Source: Thermococcus eurythermalis | GTDB lineage: Archaea; Methanobacteriota_B; Thermococci; Thermococcales; Thermococcaceae | Reading direction: 5' to 3' | Assembly: GCF_000769655.1 (NCBI RefSeq) | Contig: NZ_CP008887.1 | Location: 1,736,001-1,800,000 of the forward strand | Length of the DNA: 64,000 bases | In this document: piece after piece, positions 7,022 to 14,569 of the stretch | How positions within the stretch are numbered: position 1 is the first letter of the stretch | Layout of the letters: the number at the start of each line of letters is the position of its first letter | Notes under the pieces: model-generated | The model's database searches: none | What the model was told of the DNA's origin: nothing | Seen by the model: only the letters and a program-made list of their open reading frames with translations | Program-made: the position numbers and the translations under genes

Positions 7022-9322
7022 TCACTCCTGGTGGGCCAGCCAGAGCAGGGCTCCCTTGATGAAGGGCCAGTTGCTCTTGATGTACTTCTGGCGGTAATCG
7101 TCACTGAGGGCCTTGCTTGAACCGTAGGCGATTATTCTGCCCTTTCCAGCCTCCACAGCGGCCGCTAGTATCGGGTTTGTGCCCTTGGCCATGACAACGT
7201 TTCCATCGGCATCAACGGAGTAGCTGGTATCGTAGCCCTTGATGAGCCAGACCGCGTTGCCGCTTATCGTAAGGGTGCCACCGTTGTAGTAGATTGTCCA
7301 GTCATCGGGCACGAACTTCATGGCCGGGTGAGCCTTGTTGTATATTCCAACGAACGGATAGTATGGCTTGCCGCTGTTCTTCTCGTCGTCCATGAGCTCG
7401 TCGGCGTTGAAGGTAATACCGTACTTACTAACTACTGCGTTGAGGCTCTCAAGCCTTGAGTACCTGTACCAGTCTCCGGCTATAAAGAGTCCACCGCCGT
7501 TTTCGATGTACTTCTGGAGTGCGCTTACCTCCTCCGAGGAGAGGTCCCTAACGGGGTTGAGTATAATCACAACGTCGTATCCCTCAAGCAGGTCTGGAGT
7601 AAGCGGGTCCCTGTTTATTGTAACCTCCCAGCCGAGCTCGCTTTTGATTTTCTTGGAGAGGCCCTCAACGCCAACGTCCTCGACGTAGTGCTGTCCGTGA
7701 GATGCATCAATAAGAACCCTAGCCATGGTGAGCGTTATGTTGGTCTGGGTGCCGGTCTGGTTTGAAGAGGACTTCACTTTCTCGAGAGCTCCCTTGAGGT
7801 ACGGCAGGAGGAACTCGATTTCCTCCTTAACGTCCTCACCGAGGAACAGTGCCCTGCGTATGTGTATCATCGCCGGGAGGTAAAGGCCGTTCTTCTGAGC
7901 ACTGGCCGCGAACTCCTTGTAAAGCTCATATTCCTCGTTCACTGCCGCCATACTGCTCTTAACCCAGTTGATCTTGGCCTCAAGCTTCTCGTCAAAGGTA
8001 ACGCCGTAGCTGGTAAGCTCGGAGACTACTGAAGCAAATTCCTCGTAGAGCTCATCGAGATCTGAGAGCTTGCTCTCATACTGGCGGCCGTAGTAGATTG
8101 TCAGACCAAACGCAAGGGCGTTTGGATTTGGAGCGGCTTTAGGGACTTTCGTGTAGTTGGTGGGGTAAACCTCTATGATGTTATATTTATAGCCAATGCC
8201 CTCAACGTACTCAAGGGTGTCGCCAACTTCAACGTCCATTATTTCATAGTAGTCATAGAGAACCAGCGCTCCAGTGCTGTCCTCAACGGTTATCGCTTTT
8301 CCATCAACCTTGGTGACCTTGACGTTCTTCAGCCTGACGAGCATGCTCTGGTAGGCATCACTCATCTCACCAGCGGTAATGAGAACTGGCTCCGGAAGCT
8401 CGGAGGTGCCAACCACCTCGTAGGTCGGGTCTGTTATCTGGTAGAGCCCCTTGTATACGCCAGTCGTTCCGATGACCTGGACGACGTCCCCCAGCTTAAC
8501 CCCTGGCGAGCCGCCAACGTACACGTAAATTCCACTGTTGGGCTCGGTGCCGTTCTGAATGAAGAACCCGGTGCTGCGGGTGCCTATAACCACACCACTT
8601 GTGAGAACGAGCTTGCCGTCCTCCCAGTTCTCCCTTATCTCCTTGATAGTCTGGTACTGGGGAGTCGCTGGGGGCAGGCCTATGTCCTCTGCACTCCTCG
8701 GCTCAATCTTAAAGTTGCCATAGGAATAGTATACCACTCCTATAACATAGCTGAGTTCCTGGTCTGCCTCTGGTGTGTAACGATACATCAGGTCGTCGAC
8801 CCTGGCTGATCCACTACCATCGTCGATTTCCCACTCGCCGTGTCCCAGGTCGGGGTTGGTAACAACAACGTTCTCTACCTTAACGAGCACGCTTTCCCAC
8901 TGCTCCTGAGAAACATCACCAGTCTGGAGAACAACGGGTTCTGGAATGTCAGCGGTTCCAGTGACATCAACGTCTTCCGGAGCAGCCTTAATCTGCGTTA
9001 GCCCATAGTGCTCCTCAACAGTACCAGTCACCAGTATCAAATCACCCTGGTTGACACTGGGAGACGTGCCGAGATAGACGTATATCCCACTCCATGGACC
9101 AGTACCGTTCTGAATGAAAAAGCCCTTCGAGGTCACTGCAGTAACTACACCGCTTGTCATCACTAGTTGGCCGTTGTATGGCGAGTCTCCGCTGGGGTCT
9201 TCGGTATACTGTATGTCATGGATTGAAACATACTGAACAGCCGCCGATGCAAGTGGAAGCATCGCCGTAGGCAAGGTGCCCAACACCAACAGTACAATTA
9301 AAGCTAGTCCCCATCGTCTCAT
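7022..9322 (-). CDS. secreted protein: tandem OB-fold (YhcR/ExeM-like) repeats plus C-terminal GATase-like DUF4350 domain
   Basis: This 766-residue protein has a signal peptide (hydrophobic about residues 5-28, ending LASAA). Two OB-fold repeats follow (about 30-160 and 165-300), recognised by paired blocks LVMTSGVVTAVTSKGFFIQN / LVLTSGVVIGTRSTGFFIQN and SGIYVYLG / SGIYVYVG; such repeats accompany secreted nucleases and lipoproteins. A helical region (about 390-530) leads to a C-terminal domain starting ARVLIDASHG, with VVIILNPV and NGGGLFIAGDW, which resembles DUF4350/glutamine-amidotransferase-like folds. No nuclease domain is visible, so a binding or scaffolding role outside the cell is likelier. 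ATG 9322 is preferred because GGGGTGATTGCC precedes it; a TATA-like ttatttataca lies near 9355. Convergent with the upstream pair, divergent from the adenosyltransferase gene. Confidence 0.75.
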   Translation of the reverse strand: MRRWGLALIVLLVLGTLPTAMLPLASAAVQYVSIHDIQYTEDPSGDSPYNGQLVMTSGVVTAVTSKGFFIQNGTGPWSGIYVYLGTSPSVNQGDLILVTGTVEEHYGLTQIKAAPEDVDVTGTADIPEPVVLQTGDVSQEQWESVLVKVENVVVTNPDLGHGEWEIDDGSGSARVDDLMYRYTPEADQELSYVIGVVYYSYGNFKIEPRSAEDIGLPPATPQYQTIKEIRENWEDGKLVLTSGVVIGTRSTGFFIQNGTEPNSGIYVYVGGSPGVKLGDVVQVIGTTGVYKGLYQITDPTYEVVGTSELPEPVLITAGEMSDAYQSMLVRLKNVKVTKVDGKAITVEDSTGALVLYDYYEIMDVEVGDTLEYVEGIGYKYNIIEVYPTNYTKVPKAAPNPNALAFGLTIYYGRQYESKLSDLDELYEEFASVVSELTSYGVTFDEKLEAKINWVKSSMAAVNEEYELYKEFAASAQKNGLYLPAMIHIRRALFLGEDVKEEIEFLLPYLKGALEKVKSSSNQTGTQTNITLTMARVLIDASHGQHYVEDVGVEGLSKKIKSELGWEVTINRDPLTPDLLEGYDVVIILNPVRDLSSEEVSALQKYIENGGGLFIAGDWYRYSRLESLNAVVSKYGITFNADELMDDEKNSGKPYYPFVGIYNKAHPAMKFVPDDWTIYYNGGTLTISGNAVWLIKGYDTSYSVDADGNVVMAKGTNPILAAAVEAGKGRIIAYGSSKALSDDYRQKYIKSNWPFIKGALLWLAHQE

Positions 9323-9477
9323 GGCAATCACCCCAGAGAAGAACGGCGCCTATGTATAAATAAGTTTTTCCACTATGCATAATCAAGCTGAAGTATATTC
9401 CCCAGTTTTTGATTGTCTGATTTTTCACAAAGGCTAAAAAGAGAGATTATGGAAACAACAAGCGTGGGGGTGTTGGT

Positions 9478-9993
9478 ATGCCAATAACAACGAAGACAGG
9501 TGATAAAGGTTTAACAGGTCTCTTCACAGGCGACCGCGTGGCGAAGTATTCACCAGTAATGGAAGCCAACGGCACCATAGACGAGCTCGACAGCTTTCTG
9601 GGGGAGGCTAAGCACTACGTCCCGGAAGAGATGACGGAAATCCTTGAGAAAATCCAGGTTCAGCTCTACGACCTGATGGCCGAGCTCGCGAGCAGGGGGA
9701 AGTACGCCAAGGTCGGAGACGAGGAAGTCCGCTGGCTTGAAGAGCTAATCCACAGGTATGAGGAGGAAGTCCAACTCCGCGCCTTCGTCCTGCCCGGCTC
9801 AACGATAGCGAGTGCGAAGCTCGACGTCTGCAGAGCTATAACAAGGAGGGCCGAGAGGAGAGTGGCTAAACTCGTCCTCGACTACGGTTTCGGCCAGAAC
9901 GCCCTAATATACCTCAACAGGCTCAGCGACCTGCTCTTCATAATGGCGAGGGCGATAGAGAAGAGGGAAGGAAAGCTGAAGGAGGTCAAGTGA
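9478..9993 (+). CDS. PduO-type cob(I)yrinic acid a,c-diamide adenosyltransferase
   Basis: It transfers the adenosyl group of ATP to cob(I)alamin, making coenzyme B12. The 171-residue protein shows all PduO-type blocks: N-terminal TKTGDKGLTGLFTGDRV with the ATP-binding K/R residues, ANGTIDELDSFLGEAK, the central-helix CRAITRRAERRV, and C-terminal YLNRLSDLLFIMAR. Full length for the family. GTGGGGGTGTTGGT just upstream supplies the ribosome site. Its last 8 nt overlap the convergent MFS gene. Thermococcales generally salvage corrinoids, so a salvage role is likely (inference). Confidence 0.94.
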   Translation: MPITTKTGDKGLTGLFTGDRVAKYSPVMEANGTIDELDSFLGEAKHYVPEEMTEILEKIQVQLYDLMAELASRGKYAKVGDEEVRWLEELIHRYEEEVQLRAFVLPGSTIASAKLDVCRAITRRAERRVAKLVLDYGFGQNALIYLNRLSDLLFIMARAIEKREGKLKEVK

Positions 9994-11245
9994 GCGTCTC
10001 CTTTCCTTCTTTCAGTCTTTCTTTAGCCCGAACGTCCATCAGCAGAATTTCGCGGTATCTCAGCCAGTAATAGAGGGCGACGGCCCCCATTCCAATCCAG
10101 AGGCCGAGGGTAACGAGCCACGCGGGGTAAACGTTCAGGAGCGGGCCGACGAGGACGAGGCCGAGGGGCGTCGCTATGTTCGTCAGTATTCCCAAGGCCG
10201 AGAAGACCCTGCCGCGAACCTCGCTCGGAACGGCCCGCTGGATTTTGGAGTCAATTGGAATGCTTATGAAAGCCTCGCTTACTCCCCAAACTACAGAGGT
10301 GGCCGTAAGTACAATGAAAGCTCCCTCCCGTTCAAGCTTTGAAAGAGGGGATATCAACCATATGAACAGAACCATCACGAGGCCGTTGAGGAGCATCGCC
10401 TCGAACAGGAACTTTCCTGCCCCCTTCCCGAACTTCACCGCTATGAGAATGTTCCCAATCAGTGCCCCGCCCATGAAGAAGCTCTCCATGAGGCCGAACT
10501 GGAAGCTCGTGAACTTGAGGACTTCCCTCATTGCGTATGGGAGCAGAACCGCTCCAAAGGGGGCCCCAAAGATGCCCATGAATATCGCGAAGGTCATCAG
10601 CGTCCTCAGGTAATGGTGCCCGAAGATGAAACGGACGCCTTCCTTTATGTCGCTGAAGACCTGACCGATTCCCTCAATTGGCTTTGCCTTCCACTCGTAG
10701 CGGATTAGCATCTCAAAGAGGCCTGAACCGAAGAAGCTGACCGCGTTTATCAGGATTGCAAGCTTTATCCCGCCGATTCCGTAGATTAAACCGCCGAGGG
10801 CCGGTCCAACGAGGCGGGCCAGTATCGTGAAAGAAGACACCGTTGAGTTTGCCTTCTCAAGCTCGTCGGGCTCCACCAAGTCGGGAAACATCGCCCCGGT
10901 TCCGGCAGAGAAGAACGAACCCAAGACCGCCATAACCACCTGAACTGCCAAAAGCTGGTAGATGCCGAGGAAGTTGAAGGCTATGACACCGAAGAGGAGA
11001 ATCCCCCGGATTAGGTCAAATCCAACCATGAGCCACTTTCTATTATACCTGTCGCCGACGACACCTGCGAAGGGCATGACTATGAGGGAGGGAATTATCT
11101 CGGCGAGGATAAAGAGCGTCATCATCGAACCGCTGTGGGTCTTGTCGAGGACATAGAGCGGTAGGGCAACGTCCTGCACCGCCCAGCCGAGCTGGGAAAC
11201 GAACCTTCCAACGGCAAAGAGCCAGAAGTTCCTGTTGAGGCTCAC
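9986..11245 (-). CDS. MFS transporter (12-helix drug/efflux type)
   Basis: A 419-residue integral membrane transporter of the major facilitator superfamily. It starts MSLNRNFWLFAVGRFVSQLG and has an MFS signature loop between helices 2 and 3 (FAGVVGDRYNRKWLM). About twelve hydrophobic segments are evident, with a central cytoplasmic loop near residues 185-205 and a second signature-like RAVPSEVRGRVFSALG. This layout is that of the MFS_3/enterobactin-exporter-like group, usually an efflux pump. The substrate cannot be read from the sequence. It is convergent with the adenosyltransferase gene, overlapping by 8 nt. No regulator gene is adjacent. Confidence 0.87.
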   Translation of the reverse strand: MSLNRNFWLFAVGRFVSQLGWAVQDVALPLYVLDKTHSGSMMTLFILAEIIPSLIVMPFAGVVGDRYNRKWLMVGFDLIRGILLFGVIAFNFLGIYQLLAVQVVMAVLGSFFSAGTGAMFPDLVEPDELEKANSTVSSFTILARLVGPALGGLIYGIGGIKLAILINAVSFFGSGLFEMLIRYEWKAKPIEGIGQVFSDIKEGVRFIFGHHYLRTLMTFAIFMGIFGAPFGAVLLPYAMREVLKFTSFQFGLMESFFMGGALIGNILIAVKFGKGAGKFLFEAMLLNGLVMVLFIWLISPLSKLEREGAFIVLTATSVVWGVSEAFISIPIDSKIQRAVPSEVRGRVFSALGILTNIATPLGLVLVGPLLNVYPAWLVTLGLWIGMGAVALYYWLRYREILLMDVRAKERLKEGKETLT

Positions 11246-11309
11246 GGCACCACCTCCTCTGTCCCCATTTTTGCATAATTGTTGAATTAAGTGATTAGGA
11301 ATTAAAGAA

Positions 11310-11963
11310 TCAAATCAGCTCGACCCTCACGTCGCCGTTCACAGTGCTGGCCCGGACCTCGAACTCACCCGTCCCTATAACGGGGTCGTCCGGGTCTATG
11401 CCGACCAGTTTGACGTCTCCATTGACCCTTTTGCTGACTATCCTGGCATCGCAGAACTCGGTCAGGCGAAGCACGATGTCACCGTTGACGCAGCTTACCT
11501 CAACGTCCCCCTCGAGCTCCTCGATGGTAAGTTCGATTTCACCGTTCACGGTGGAGGCCTTCAGGGGGCCAGCAACCGTTAGGTGAGCCCTTATCTCGCC
11601 GTTCACCGTGCTGAGCTTTTCGGCCTCGCAGTCCTTCAGGCCTATCTCGCCGTTAACCGTCGTGACTTCCTCAAAGCGCACGCCCCTGGCCTTAAGCTCG
11701 CCGTTCACGTTCTTCGCGCTCACCGGGACGCTCCGCGGAACCTTCACCTCTATCTCAGCCCAACCGTTCTCCCTGAGCAGGTCCAGGAACTTTTTCTTCG
11801 GCTCCTCCCCGATGACGAGCCTGCTTCCCTTCTGCTCGACTTCAACGTTTACCTCGCCGTGGACGGTGTAATCCACCTCGACGTAGTCATTTTCCCAGCC
11901 TTCAATCTCGATCCGGCCGTTGGTGGCCTTTATGTCGACTTCCTGGACGTTTTCAAATATCAT
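11310..11963 (-). CDS. DUF4097-family beta-repeat protein
   Basis: A 217-residue protein made largely of short beta repeats carrying the VNGE/VNGD motif (KNVNGELKARG, TVNGEIGLKD, TVNGEIRAHL, TVNGEIELTI, CVNGDIVLRL, RVNGDVKLVG, TVNGDVRVEL), typical of the DUF4097 right-handed beta-helix-like fold. No signal peptide or membrane helix is present, so it is probably cytoplasmic or held by a membrane partner. It is the last gene of an ArsR-led operon; its ATG overlaps the stop of a 45-codon gene as ATGA, so its translation should be coupled to that gene. The upstream membrane protein also ends in beta-rich repeats, suggesting the two act together. Function unknown. Confidence 0.8.
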   Translation of the reverse strand: MIFENVQEVDIKATNGRIEIEGWENDYVEVDYTVHGEVNVEVEQKGSRLVIGEEPKKKFLDLLRENGWAEIEVKVPRSVPVSAKNVNGELKARGVRFEEVTTVNGEIGLKDCEAEKLSTVNGEIRAHLTVAGPLKASTVNGEIELTIEELEGDVEVSCVNGDIVLRLTEFCDARIVSKRVNGDVKLVGIDPDDPVIGTGEFEVRASTVNGDVRVELI

Positions 11964-12097
11964 ATCAAACCCTCCAGCGGATGAAATTCAAAATCGAAAA
12001 GGGGCCTCTCGTGCCCCGTCTTCTTTTCGCAACACTCCTCCCGTCCATCGGCGATTGTGATGGTATCGGGAGCCTTTGAAATTGCCGCGGTCTCCAT
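11960..12097 (-). CDS. 45-residue protein with Cys-Cys pair, coupled to the DUF4097 gene
   Basis: I do not recognise this small protein. The ORF starts with ATG at 12097 after a GGGGTGAGTGGG ribosome site that overlaps the stop codon of the upstream membrane-protein gene, and it ends in an ATGA overlap with the DUF4097 start, so it fills the whole gap between the two genes. The translation is soluble and acidic, begins METAAISKAP, has adjacent cysteines at residues 22-23 inside REECCEKK, and ends FEFHPLEGLI. Strong ribosome site and overlap on both sides argue it is translated. It could bind a metal or act as a leader that sets translation of the DUF4097 gene; neither is shown. Confidence 0.6.
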   Translation of the reverse strand: METAAISKAPDTITIADGREECCEKKTGHERPLFDFEFHPLEGLI

Positions 12098-12102
12098 CCC
12101 AC

Positions 12103-13395
12103 TCACCCCAGGTATGATGTCAGCTCGTCGAGGAGCTCCTTCACGCGCCTGTTGAGCAGGGTCCTGTCTATGCCAAGTCCCTCTATCAGCCCGGCGCTCT
12201 GCTCCTCCACTATCTCCTTCGCCTTCCTGACCACCAGCCTATAGGCGTCGCCGTTCTCTATGGTGTACGCTTTGCCCCCCGTCCTTATGCGCACCGTGCC
12301 GTCTCTGGCGGAGATTACGACGTCCTCGATGCGTATCTTGGCCCTTCCCCTGCCGACGCTGACCGAGACGTCGCCCGAGCGCAGGGAAACGGTTTCGCCC
12401 AAGCTGAGGCTCTCGTTTCCGCTCCGGTAGATCACCCTCTCACCGTCGACCTCGATGGAGTACTCGTCGGTCTGAACCTTCAGCCTCTCGCCTACCTTGG
12501 TGAGCTGGAAGCCGTTGCGGAGCTCCCTGATGGTCAGCATATCCTTGAACCCCCCAACGATTCCGTCATGGATGTGTATCGGGCCTATCCTGACCCTCTC
12601 CCCGTGCGGTGTATCTACGACCTCAATGAAAGGCAGCTTCACGTACTCGAAGTCCTCGCCCTCGTAGACCTTGATTATGCCCAAATCCACTACGCTCTCG
12701 CCCTTCGTCTTTCTGTAGAGCCTGTCCGGGTTAATCAAGCGATTTGCAGTTTCAACGAAGCCCTCGTCAGCATTTGTTTTCTTCCCAACCTTCAGCTCTC
12801 CCCACACCGCGACTGGACTTGAGAGGGCTTTCCTTATCTTTCCGAGCGGAGTCTCCACCTCAACTTCAACGCTTCCATCTATCACCCAGCCAACCCGCTT
12901 CCCGCCGAACTTTACGGGGTACGCTCTTCCCTCTCCCCTTAGCCCCACGTCGCCGAAGTCGGCCCCATTGAACTCGTAGGCCTTCTTCTCGACCTTCCAC
13001 TGAAAGTGCCTTTCTTCGCCCTTGCCGATGAGCAGTCCCGCTATGGCGAGGACAACGGAGTATGCGAAGGCCCTTCCAGCTAGGTCGTGGAGGTCTTCGG
13101 GCATGCCGAGCCAGCCGCCGAAGTACAGGAACAGGGCAGTCCAAAACGCACCCTTTGCCAGTGCGAAGATTATTCCGGTCAGCGTTACGCCGAACCACTT
13201 CCCCACGCTCAGCAGTTCAAAGGCAAAGATTAGAGCTATTATCGCGTAGACAATGTAGTGGTTGTACTCTTCAAGGCCGAGGTGGCCTTTAAAGAGCCAG
13301 ACGATCAGGAGCACTGCGGTGAGCTTTTTGAGGTACTCAGCTATCTTAAACCTCGGGCTTTCGTAGCCCGTAATGCTGTAGTTCCAAACACTCAT
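12103..13395 (-). CDS. membrane protein with four or five N-terminal helices and cytoplasmic beta-rich domain
   Basis: This 430-residue protein is not assigned to a known family. Residues about 20-150 hold four or five hydrophobic helices (LTAVLLIVWLF, YIVYAIIALIFAF, LTGIIFALAKGAFWTALFLYFGG, AYSVVLAIAGLLIG). The remainder is a long soluble part with beta-repeat character (GNESLSLGETVSLRSGDVSV, RDGTVRIRTGGKAY) ending in a charged helix. Its ATG overlaps the stop of the ArsR-type regulator gene by 4 nt (ATGA), and its stop overlaps the ribosome site of the 45-codon gene, so all four genes 13805-11310 form one tight operon. The architecture suggests an envelope sensor or scaffold whose expression is set by the first gene (inference). 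Confidence 0.72.
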   Translation of the reverse strand: MSVWNYSITGYESPRFKIAEYLKKLTAVLLIVWLFKGHLGLEEYNHYIVYAIIALIFAFELLSVGKWFGVTLTGIIFALAKGAFWTALFLYFGGWLGMPEDLHDLAGRAFAYSVVLAIAGLLIGKGEERHFQWKVEKKAYEFNGADFGDVGLRGEGRAYPVKFGGKRVGWVIDGSVEVEVETPLGKIRKALSSPVAVWGELKVGKKTNADEGFVETANRLINPDRLYRKTKGESVVDLGIIKVYEGEDFEYVKLPFIEVVDTPHGERVRIGPIHIHDGIVGGFKDMLTIRELRNGFQLTKVGERLKVQTDEYSIEVDGERVIYRSGNESLSLGETVSLRSGDVSVSVGRGRAKIRIEDVVISARDGTVRIRTGGKAYTIENGDAYRLVVRKAKEIVEEQSAGLIEGLGIDRTLLNRRVKELLDELTSYLG

Positions 13396-13805
13396 TCTTC
13401 CACCTCCTCAAGGGCGGTAATTATCTCCAGCAGGCGCAAAAACAAACGGCCGTTGGGCGAGATTTCATACCTCTCGCCTTTCCTGATCATCCCCGTTTTC
13501 AGGAGGAGCTTCAGGTGGTGCGAAACGGTCGGGCTCTCCACGCCCAGCGCTTCCTTTATCTCTTTGAAGCTCATCGGCCCCTCGGAGAGCATCTTGAGCA
13601 CCCTAATCCTGTCGGGGTTGGCGAGGGCCTTGAGGGTTTTCGCAGCTCTCTCCTCGTCTATCTCGGGCAGGCTTCCGCCTTCGAGCTTTCTCCTGAGCCG
13701 GGCCTTTATCGAGAGCATGACCTCATCAACGGGGTCAATGTTTTCCTCCAGCACCTCCAGCCTCTTCTTCAGCTCTTCGAGCTGAACCTTCAGGTCGTTC
13801 TCCAT
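13392..13805 (-). CDS. ArsR-family winged-helix transcriptional regulator
   Basis: A 137-residue DNA-binding protein with an N-terminal charged coiled-coil region (residues 1-45, with heptad-like leucines) followed by a winged helix: LANPDRIRVLKMLSEGPMSF, KEIKEALGVESPTVSHHL as the recognition helix, and LLKTGMIRKGERYEISPNGRL as the wing. The HxxK-type ending of the recognition helix is typical of ArsR-like archaeal regulators. There are no metal-binding cysteines, so the signal is unknown. A 31-bp palindrome (13817-13847) sits between its TATA box and start codon, implying autorepression. First gene of a four-gene operon. Confidence 0.88.
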   Translation of the reverse strand: MENDLKVQLEELKKRLEVLEENIDPVDEVMLSIKARLRRKLEGGSLPEIDEERAAKTLKALANPDRIRVLKMLSEGPMSFKEIKEALGVESPTVSHHLKLLLKTGMIRKGERYEISPNGRLFLRLLEIITALEEVEE

Positions 13806-13816
13806 GGTACCACCAG

Positions 13817-13874
13817 GTACAGATTTTTGTAGTACAATTTTCTGTACTTAACTAGTGCGCCAAGTATATAAAAG
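13817..13874 (-). promoter_or_regulatory. promoter and palindromic operator of the ArsR operon
   Basis: The TATA element CTTTTATATACTTGG lies at 13861-13874 on the minus strand. Downstream, between it and the start codon, the interval 13817-13847 is a dyad with outer arms GTACAGA and TCTGTAC and inner arms TTGTA and TACAA around one central base, giving three GTAC-type boxes. Position over the expected transcription start suits a repressor. The adjacent ArsR-type regulator is the natural candidate. Confidence 0.65.
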
Positions 13875-13973
13875 TTTATCGGTGTGAGAAGGGTCAAAGA
13901 TGAAGAGCCATAATCAATAGTTAACAAGAGCCAAATACGAAACAGCAGGACAAAAGAAGAATGACAACAAGAC

Positions 13974-14453
13974 TCACTCAAGCCGAGATTCTATAGTCTT
14001 AATCTCCTCATCAAGCAGGTTCTTGATGTGCTTGAGGAGCTCAAGGTACTCCCTCAGCGTTTCCTTGTCAATCTTCCGCGCCCGGCCAGTCTCTTCAATC
14101 TTCTTCTTAAGCCTCTCGTGGTAGCTTATTGCAGTGTAGAAGGTCCGGAGAGCCAGGTCGTTTGACGTCCTCAGGTACTCCCAGCCCTTGTCGGTCAGCC
14201 GGTACTTAACGCGCCTTACCTTTCCGCGGTACTCCTCATGGGGCTCCAGAAGGCCTTCTTCGACCATCTTGTTGAGTATTGTGTACAGGTTGCTGTGGCT
14301 CGGCTTCCAGAGACCGATTGCAAGCTTTTCAAGCTCTTTTAGGATTTCATAGCCGTGGGTTTCCCCTTTGAGGCCGACGATGACCAGTATGATGTTCTTC
14401 AGGGGAACCGTAAAGAGCCCCTTGATTATCTTCCGCTCCATGTCTTCTCCCAT
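13974..14453 (-). CDS. PadR-family transcriptional regulator
   Basis: A 159-residue PadR-like repressor. The winged helix includes IILVIVGLKGETHGYEILKELEK, the recognition region KPSHSNLYTILNKMVEEGLLE and the wing region KVRRVKYRLTDKGWEYL; the C-terminal helices (residues about 95-159) would form the dimerisation domain, as in PadR-s2-type proteins. ATG 14453 follows a GGTGGT ribosome site (an in-frame GTG at 14462 is part of that site). The gene is divergent from a giant RND/MMPL transporter, a common PadR arrangement in which an efflux pump is derepressed by its substrate. The intergenic region carries three CATGT boxes at exact 15-bp spacing. Confidence 0.87.
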   Translation of the reverse strand: MGEDMERKIIKGLFTVPLKNIILVIVGLKGETHGYEILKELEKLAIGLWKPSHSNLYTILNKMVEEGLLEPHEEYRGKVRRVKYRLTDKGWEYLRTSNDLALRTFYTAISYHERLKKKIEETGRARKIDKETLREYLELLKHIKNLLDEEIKTIESRLE

Positions 14454-14487
14454 TGCGACCACCGTAATTGAAGGTTAAACCACAATC

Positions 14488-14547
14488 CTTATAAGCAATT
14501 CTCTCAACGACATGTCGAAATTTGACATGTTTGAATTTATCATGTTG
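14488..14547 (+). promoter_or_regulatory. divergent promoter with triple 15-bp-spaced CATGT operator
   Basis: A symmetrical TATA element CTTATAAGC lies at 14488-14496. CATGT boxes start at 14511, 14526 and 14541, exactly 15 bp apart, each followed by an AT-rich spacer. The first two form a dyad with perfect 7-bp arms ACATGTC and GACATGT around seven bases. PadR repressors recognise ATGT-spacer-ACAT sites (family knowledge). The boxes cover the expected transcription start of the transporter gene, which fits repression by the adjacent PadR protein. Confidence 0.7.
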
Positions 14548-14569
14548 ATAAACGACAATGGTGATGGAC

